A stretch of DNA of 16,224 nt from Hyphomicrobiaceae bacterium (lineage in GTDB: Bacteria; Pseudomonadota; Alphaproteobacteria; Rhizobiales; JAKIUO01), in assembly GCA_021647535.1 (NCBI GenBank), contig JAKIUO010000053.1:1-16224 (forward strand), in the 5' to 3' direction. The position numbers were made by a program, and so were the translations under genes. Of the stretch, positions 12,771-16,224 are shown one piece after another; within the stretch, counting starts at the first letter, position 1; each line of letters starts with the position of its first letter. Below the pieces are notes generated by a model. The model searched no databases. It was not told the DNA's origin and saw only the letters and a list, made by a program, of their open reading frames with translations.

Positions 12771-13049
12771 TTATTTCCTCTTTGCCTTCTTGTCTGCTTC
12801 ATGACCGAAATAGGTACGGGTTGGCGCAAACTCACCGAACTTGTGACCAATCATGTCTTCATTGACATTGACAGGAATATGCTTGTGGCCATTGTGAACA
12901 CCAAAGGTCAATCCAACAAATTGCGGCAGAATCGTAGAGCGACGGCTCCAGATCTTGATGATTGCATTGGAATTACCTTCATGTGCAGCCTCTGCTTTTT
13001 TAAGCAAATAGCTATCAACAAAGGGACCTTTCCAGATAGAACGGGTCAA
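12771..13049 (-). CDS. rpsS: 30S ribosomal protein S19
   Basis: S19 (92 aa) is in the small-subunit head and pairs with S13 near the A-site finger bridge. MTRSIWKGPFVDSYLLKKAE starts it and IKIWSRRSTILPQFVG, then VHNGHKHIPVNV and MIGHKFGEFAPTRTYFGH are the family signature. The start codon is TTG at 13049: an in-frame TAA stands immediately before it, so no upstream start exists, and the next Met is deep inside the conserved region. AAGGAG lies 9 nt upstream. It is separated from rplB by 92 nt and from rplV by only 2 nt. Confidence 0.97.
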   Translation of the reverse strand: MTRSIWKGPFVDSYLLKKAEAAHEGNSNAIIKIWSRRSTILPQFVGLTFGVHNGHKHIPVNVNEDMIGHKFGEFAPTRTYFGHEADKKAKRK

Positions 13050-13117
13050 TTATCTGTTCTCCTTACCAATTCACAAGGCTCCCATACGAGAACCGATTTT
13101 CCTGCCTGCTCTTGTTT

Positions 13118-13133
13118 ATCATGTTTCCATGAT
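13118..13133 (-). other. Small perfect hairpin between rplB and rpsS
   Basis: ATCATG (13118-13123) and CATGAT (13128-13133) form a 6-bp perfect stem with a 4-nt loop, beginning 8 nt after the rplB stop codon. There is no U-tract. It could be chance, but its position matches that of hairpins in neighbouring gaps. Confidence 0.4.
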
Positions 13134-13141
13134 CCAGAAGA

Positions 13142-13981
13142 CTAACGGCGTTTTTTCTTCAGATGCCTAGAGCGAATGATGAACTTATCAGTCGATCTAT
13201 TTGAACGTGTGCGTTTACCTTTGGTTGGCTTGCCCCAAGGGGTAACAGGGTGACGACCACCAGAGGTTCGTCCCTCACCACCACCATGTGGATGATCCAC
13301 CGGGTTCATGGCGACACCACGAACAGATGGCCTTTTACCAGCCCAGCGATTACGTCCAGCCTTGCCTAGTTTGATATTGCCATGGTCCGGGTTAGACACC
13401 GCACCAATAGTGGCCATACATTCATGACGAACCCGGCGTTGTTCACCTGATTTGAGGCGCAAAATAGCATATCCGGCATCACGTCCAACCAGCTGTACAA
13501 AACTACCGGCGGCACGGGCAATCTGCCCCCCTTTGCCAGCTTTCATCTCTACATTATGCAGCAGAGTACCAATCGGAATGCTGCGCAAAGGCATTGCATT
13601 TCCAGGTTTCACATCTACTTTTTCGCCAGATACAACCTGATCACCAACACTGACGCGCTGCGGAGCCAAGATATAAGAGAGCTCCCCATCTTCATAACGA
13701 ATAAGCGCAATGAAAGCGGTGCGATTGGGGTCATATTCAATCCGCTCGACCTTGGCCACCATATCAGCCTTCAGACGCTTGAAGTCCACCATGCGATAAG
13801 AACGCTTATGGCCACCACCACGACGTCTTGCCGTCACACGACCTTTATTATTTCGCCCACCACTACTTGAAAGGCCCTCTGTCAGTTTCTTGACAGGCTT
13901 GCCTTTCCACAGTCCGCTGCGATCAACAAGCACAAGGCCACGACGACCCGGAGTTGTTGGATTGAATGTCTTCAGTGCCAT
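13142..13981 (-). CDS. rplB: 50S ribosomal protein L2
   Basis: L2 (279 aa) is the largest ribosomal protein core at the peptidyl-transferase region and subunit bridge B7b. It starts MALKTFNPTTPGRRGLV, has the OB-fold and SH3-like domains (about 60-200), and the C-terminal signature VRGVAMNPVDHPHGGGEGR, with His230 equivalent to the conserved His229 of E. coli L2. The basic C-terminus ends in RSRHLKKKRR. GAGGAG is 8 nt before the ATG at 13981; the in-frame GTG at 13990 overlaps that site and was rejected. A 60-nt gap with a hairpin separates it from rplW. Confidence 0.98.
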   Translation of the reverse strand: MALKTFNPTTPGRRGLVLVDRSGLWKGKPVKKLTEGLSSSGGRNNKGRVTARRRGGGHKRSYRMVDFKRLKADMVAKVERIEYDPNRTAFIALIRYEDGELSYILAPQRVSVGDQVVSGEKVDVKPGNAMPLRSIPIGTLLHNVEMKAGKGGQIARAAGSFVQLVGRDAGYAILRLKSGEQRRVRHECMATIGAVSNPDHGNIKLGKAGRNRWAGKRPSVRGVAMNPVDHPHGGGEGRTSGGRHPVTPWGKPTKGKRTRSNRSTDKFIIRSRHLKKKRR

Positions 13982-14009
13982 GAAATGCACTCCTCAATCT
14001 TTCTGGCAA

Positions 14010-14029
14010 GCCTTTCACCAACAAAAGGC
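14010..14029 (-). other. Hairpin between rplW and rplB
   Basis: GCCTTT (14010-14015) pairs with AAAGGC (14024-14029) around an 8-nt loop, and CTG (14003-14005) with CAG (14030-14032) can extend it across a 4-nt bulge. It lies about midway between the rplW stop codon and the rplB start and has no U-tract. Confidence 0.45.
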
Positions 14030-14041
14030 CAGCACTTCAAA

Positions 14042-14338
14042 CTAAATGCCCGACGTTACATCAATACGTTCGCCATCTTTCAAGGTGACTACCGCAAACT
14101 TGGTATCGTTTTGGCGTCCCTTGCGTCCGCGAAACATTTTGGTCTTGCCCTTGCGATTAAGGGTATTGACCGCTTCAACCTTGACATCAAACAGCTTTTC
14201 AACCGCTTCTTTTATCTGTGGCTTGGTAGCCGTTTTGGCCACCTTGAACATGACTTGATTAAACTCGGACAGCTGTGTCGATTTTTCGGTCACAACCGGA
14301 GCCAGAATCACATCATATTTTTGCGCTTCATTTGTCAT
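14042..14338 (-). CDS. rplW: 50S ribosomal protein L23
   Basis: L23 (98 aa) flanks the tunnel exit and is the docking site of trigger factor and signal recognition particle. VILAPVVTEKSTQLSE, FKVAKTATKPQIKEAVEKLF and GRKGRQNDTKFAVVTLKDGE are the family pattern. The ATG at 14338 lies 5 nt after the rplD stop, with GAAGG 9 nt upstream inside rplD; a TTG one codon earlier is possible but unnecessary. The close spacing to rplD suggests coupled translation. Confidence 0.96.
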   Translation of the reverse strand: MTNEAQKYDVILAPVVTEKSTQLSEFNQVMFKVAKTATKPQIKEAVEKLFDVKVEAVNTLNRKGKTKMFRGRKGRQNDTKFAVVTLKDGERIDVTSGI

Positions 14339-14343
14339 CAAAC

Positions 14344-14979
14344 TTAACCTTCGCTGCTATCGCCAAAACGCTTTTCCAACGCCTCAACAGCATCCTTCGT
14401 TAGCACCAGATTTTCACGTCGTAAAATATCATAGACATTGATGCCTTCAATAGGCAGAACATCGACGCGTGGTATATTACGTGCTGCAAGAGAGAAATTC
14501 TCATCCAGCTTGGAACCACCAATAATCAGTGCTGATGACAAACCAAGCTTATCAAGCTGCACCTGCAAATCTTTTGCCTTGGGCGCTGAAATACTCGCCT
14601 TATCAAGAATGACCAGCTCATTAGCCAGAAGTTTAGCAGACAAAGCATGTCTCAAAGCCAGAGCTCTGACCTTTTTGGGTAGCTTAGTGGCATGTGAGCG
14701 AGGCACAGGACCAAAGCCTTTACCACCACCGCGAAACAGATTTGCTTTTCTGTTACCGTGACGCGCGCCACCAGAACCCTTTTGACGAACAAACTTTTTG
14801 GTCGAGCCTTTTATTTCGGCGCGACCTTTTGTTTTGTGCGTTCCTGCTTGGCGTTTTGCCAGTTGATAACGCACCATACGATGCAGAATATCGCGACGTG
14901 GCTTCAGACCAAAGATACTGTCGAGCAATTCCACTTCGCCGACATTGGCAGCTTGCAGAGCTTTAACTTCGATCTTCAT
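14344..14979 (-). CDS. rplD: 50S ribosomal protein L4
   Basis: L4 (211 aa) has a globular domain on the large-subunit surface and a long loop reaching the exit-tunnel constriction opposite L22. The loop corresponds to about 45-100, with KFVRQKGSGGARHGNRKANL and FRGGGKGFGPVPRSHATKLP. The C-terminal domain includes DVLPIEGINVYDILRRENLV. In E. coli L4 represses the S10 operon through its leader RNA; whether that applies here is unknown. The start shares a base with the rplC stop (TAATG), and a very G-rich GAGGGGGGAG precedes it. Confidence 0.97.
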   Translation of the reverse strand: MKIEVKALQAANVGEVELLDSIFGLKPRRDILHRMVRYQLAKRQAGTHKTKGRAEIKGSTKKFVRQKGSGGARHGNRKANLFRGGGKGFGPVPRSHATKLPKKVRALALRHALSAKLLANELVILDKASISAPKAKDLQVQLDKLGLSSALIIGGSKLDENFSLAARNIPRVDVLPIEGINVYDILRRENLVLTKDAVEALEKRFGDSSEG

Positions 14980-15695
14980 TATTCAGCTCCCCCCTCAGTC
15001 TTTTCCACTGTTTCTTTTACAGCTGAACGTAAAGCTCCCGGTAAAACCGCCTTATCCGAAAGGGGCTTCTTCACGGCATCGCTTATGGTCACCCAGCCAC
15101 CTTTGGAACCTGGCACCGCCCCTTTAACAAGGATCAGCCCACGTTCTATATCCGTTTTTACGACCTGCAGGTTTTGAGTTGTCACCTGGCGATCACCCAT
15201 GTGACCCGCCATTTTCTTACCCTTGAACACCTTGCCCGGATCCTGACATTGGCCAGTTGATCCATGCGATCTATGAGAAATGGACACACCATGAGAAGCG
15301 CGCAATCCACCAAAACCATGACGTTTCATAGCGCCAGCAAAACCCTTACCGATGCTCCTACTGGTGACATCAACAAATTGTCCGTCAAAATAGTGACTTG
15401 CAACAATCTCTTCGCCAACAGCTATAAGATTTTCTTCGCTGACCCGGAACTCGACCATTTTTTTCTTTGGCTCGACTTTGGCCTTGGCAAAATGACCCCG
15501 TTGTGCGCGGGTTACTCTTTTGACCTTGGCAGTGCCAACACCAAGTTGCAGAGCGCAATATCCATTTTGTTCAACAGTGCGTTGCGCGACAACCTGGCAA
15601 TTGTCGAGTTGAAGTACAGTAACGGGAATATGCTCCCCATCTTCTGTAAAAACCCGGCTCATGCCGATTTTCTGAGCTATAACTCCTGACCGCAT
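14979..15695 (-). CDS. rplC: 50S ribosomal protein L3
   Basis: L3 (238 aa) is an assembly-initiator protein whose extended loop reaches close to the peptidyl-transferase centre. MRSGVIAQKIGMSRVFTEDG opens it. FAGAMKRHGFGGLRASHGVS and the segment TGQCQDPGKVFKGKKMAGHM carry the family signature, including the Gln region that PrmB methylates in E. coli. The C-terminal tail (about 208-238) is longer than in E. coli, as in other alphaproteobacteria. GAGGG lies 8 nt before the ATG at 15695; an in-frame TTG at 15722 would put the Shine-Dalgarno inside the gene. It is 31 nt downstream of rpsJ. Confidence 0.97.
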   Translation of the reverse strand: MRSGVIAQKIGMSRVFTEDGEHIPVTVLQLDNCQVVAQRTVEQNGYCALQLGVGTAKVKRVTRAQRGHFAKAKVEPKKKMVEFRVSEENLIAVGEEIVASHYFDGQFVDVTSRSIGKGFAGAMKRHGFGGLRASHGVSISHRSHGSTGQCQDPGKVFKGKKMAGHMGDRQVTTQNLQVVKTDIERGLILVKGAVPGSKGGWVTISDAVKKPLSDKAVLPGALRSAVKETVEKTEGGAE

Positions 15696-15726
15696 CGGTC
15701 TATCCCTCTTTCTATCGAGCAAACTT

Positions 15727-16035
15727 TTATAGTTTGATCTCTACATCCACGCCAGCTGCCAGGTCGAGCTTCATCAGAGCATCGACTGTCTGCGGTGTTG
15801 GGTCGACAATATCCAGCAACCTTTTATGGGTGCGCATTTCAAACTGTTCGCGACTCTTTTTATCAATATGTGGCGAGCGATTAACCGTAAATTTCTCAAT
15901 ACGAGTAGGCAAAGGGATCGGTCCCCTGACCTGTGCACCTGTGCGTTTGGCCGTATTAAGGATCTCCTTGGCCGAAGCATCGAGCACTCTGTGATCAAAC
16001 GCCTTGAGGCGAATACGGATATTCTGACTTTTCAT
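15727..16035 (-). CDS. rpsJ: 30S ribosomal protein S10 (NusE)
   Basis: S10 (102 aa) sits in the small-subunit head and, as NusE, also pairs with NusB in antitermination complexes and with NusG to link transcription with translation. NIRIRLKAFDHRVLDASAKE, GPIPLPTRIEKFTVNRSPHI and REQFEMRTHKRLLDI are the S10 signature. Length is the family norm. The ribosome-binding site is weak (AGAG about 9 nt before the ATG). It lies 68 nt after tuf, with a 13-bp perfect hairpin between them, and starts the S10 block. Confidence 0.97.
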   Translation of the reverse strand: MKSQNIRIRLKAFDHRVLDASAKEILNTAKRTGAQVRGPIPLPTRIEKFTVNRSPHIDKKSREQFEMRTHKRLLDIVDPTPQTVDALMKLDLAAGVDVEIKL

Positions 16036-16058
16036 TTCGTTTCGCTCTTTCCTGCAAG

Positions 16059-16090
16059 ATATTGAAGGCCTAGCAGCAGGCCTTCAATAT
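16059..16090 (-). promoter_or_regulatory. 13-bp perfect hairpin between tuf and rpsJ
   Basis: ATATTGAAGGCCT (16059-16071) and AGGCCTTCAATAT (16078-16090) are exact reverse complements around a 6-nt loop. The structure starts 13 nt after the tuf stop codon and ends 23 nt before the rpsJ ATG. Neither strand has a U-run after it, so it is not a canonical terminator. It may stabilise or separate the abundant tuf message from the S10 transcript, or act as a leader element for rpsJ. Confidence 0.7.
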
Positions 16091-16103
16091 ACATGACAAT
16101 TCT

Positions 16104-16224
16104 TTATTCAATGATGCTGGCGACGACGCCAGCACCAACGGTGCGGCCACCTTCACGGATCGCAAAGCGCAGGCCATCTTCCATGGCAATCGGCACAATG
16201 AGATCAACATCAACGGTGATATTA
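16104..16224 (-). CDS. tuf: Elongation factor Tu, C-terminal 39 residues
   Basis: EF-Tu delivers aminoacyl-tRNA to the ribosome as a GTP complex. Only the end of domain III is present: NITVDVDLIVPIAMEDG followed by LRFAIREGGRTVGAGVVASI and IE, then TAA. This is the nearly invariant bacterial EF-Tu C-terminus. The gene continues past the right edge. In alphaproteobacteria this copy usually follows fusA in the str operon, consistent with its place directly before rpsJ. Confidence 0.96.
   Translation of the reverse strand, partial: NITVDVDLIVPIAMEDGLRFAIREGGRTVGAGVVASIIE

Overview
This window is the complete S10-spc-alpha ribosomal protein super-operon of an alphaproteobacterium, read on the minus strand from right to left. 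It is flanked by the 3' end of tuf at the right edge and the 5' part of a Do/DegQ-type periplasmic protease gene at the left. The alphaproteobacterial assignment rests on several features: tuf directly before rpsJ; secY-adk-rpsM-rpsK-rpoA-rplQ without rpmJ, map, infA or rpsD; a Do-family protease gene after rplQ; and protein sequences such as S5, L3, L14 and RpoA that read as alphaproteobacterial. Base composition is moderate (about half G+C by eye), so it is not one of the very GC-rich members. I cannot name a genus.

Layout in transcription order: tuf 3' end (16224-16104); S10 block rpsJ, rplC, rplD, rplW, rplB, rpsS, rplV, rpsC, rplP, rpmC, rpsQ (16035-10580); spc block rplN, rplX, rplE, rpsN, rpsH, rplF, rplR, rpsE, rpmD, rplO, secY (10444-4337); adk overlapping secY by 4 nt (4340-3696); a 272-nt gap with a probable promoter and a strong hairpin; alpha block rpsM, rpsK, rpoA, rplQ (3423-945); a rho-independent terminator (899-870); then the protease gene from 719 to the left edge, where it is cut. 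There are 29 protein genes, 27 of them complete, all on the minus strand. I see no RNA gene, mobile element, CRISPR array or attachment site. No gene-free stretch exceeds 300 nt; the longest (3424-3695) is described below.

The genes supply 24 ribosomal proteins, the RNA polymerase alpha subunit, the SecY translocon channel, adenylate kinase and elongation factor Tu: the core of translation, transcription and protein export in one co-directional unit. Many junctions are translationally coupled (1-nt TAATG or TGATG overlaps at rplC/rplD, rplV/rpsC and rplN/rplX; 8 nt at rplX/rplE; 4 nt at secY/adk).

The gene content is conventional and I found no undescribed protein system. What deserves attention is the non-coding sequence. 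Many of the longer intergenic gaps carry a distinct inverted repeat without a U-tract. These include a 13-bp perfect hairpin between tuf and rpsJ, a predicted three-way junction between rpsH and rplF, nested 7+7-bp stems between rplR and rpsE, and an 8+6-bp hairpin in the putative leader of the alpha operon. Non-ATG starts also occur in essential genes: rpsS TTG, rpsM GTG, rplQ GTG and possibly rpsE TTG.
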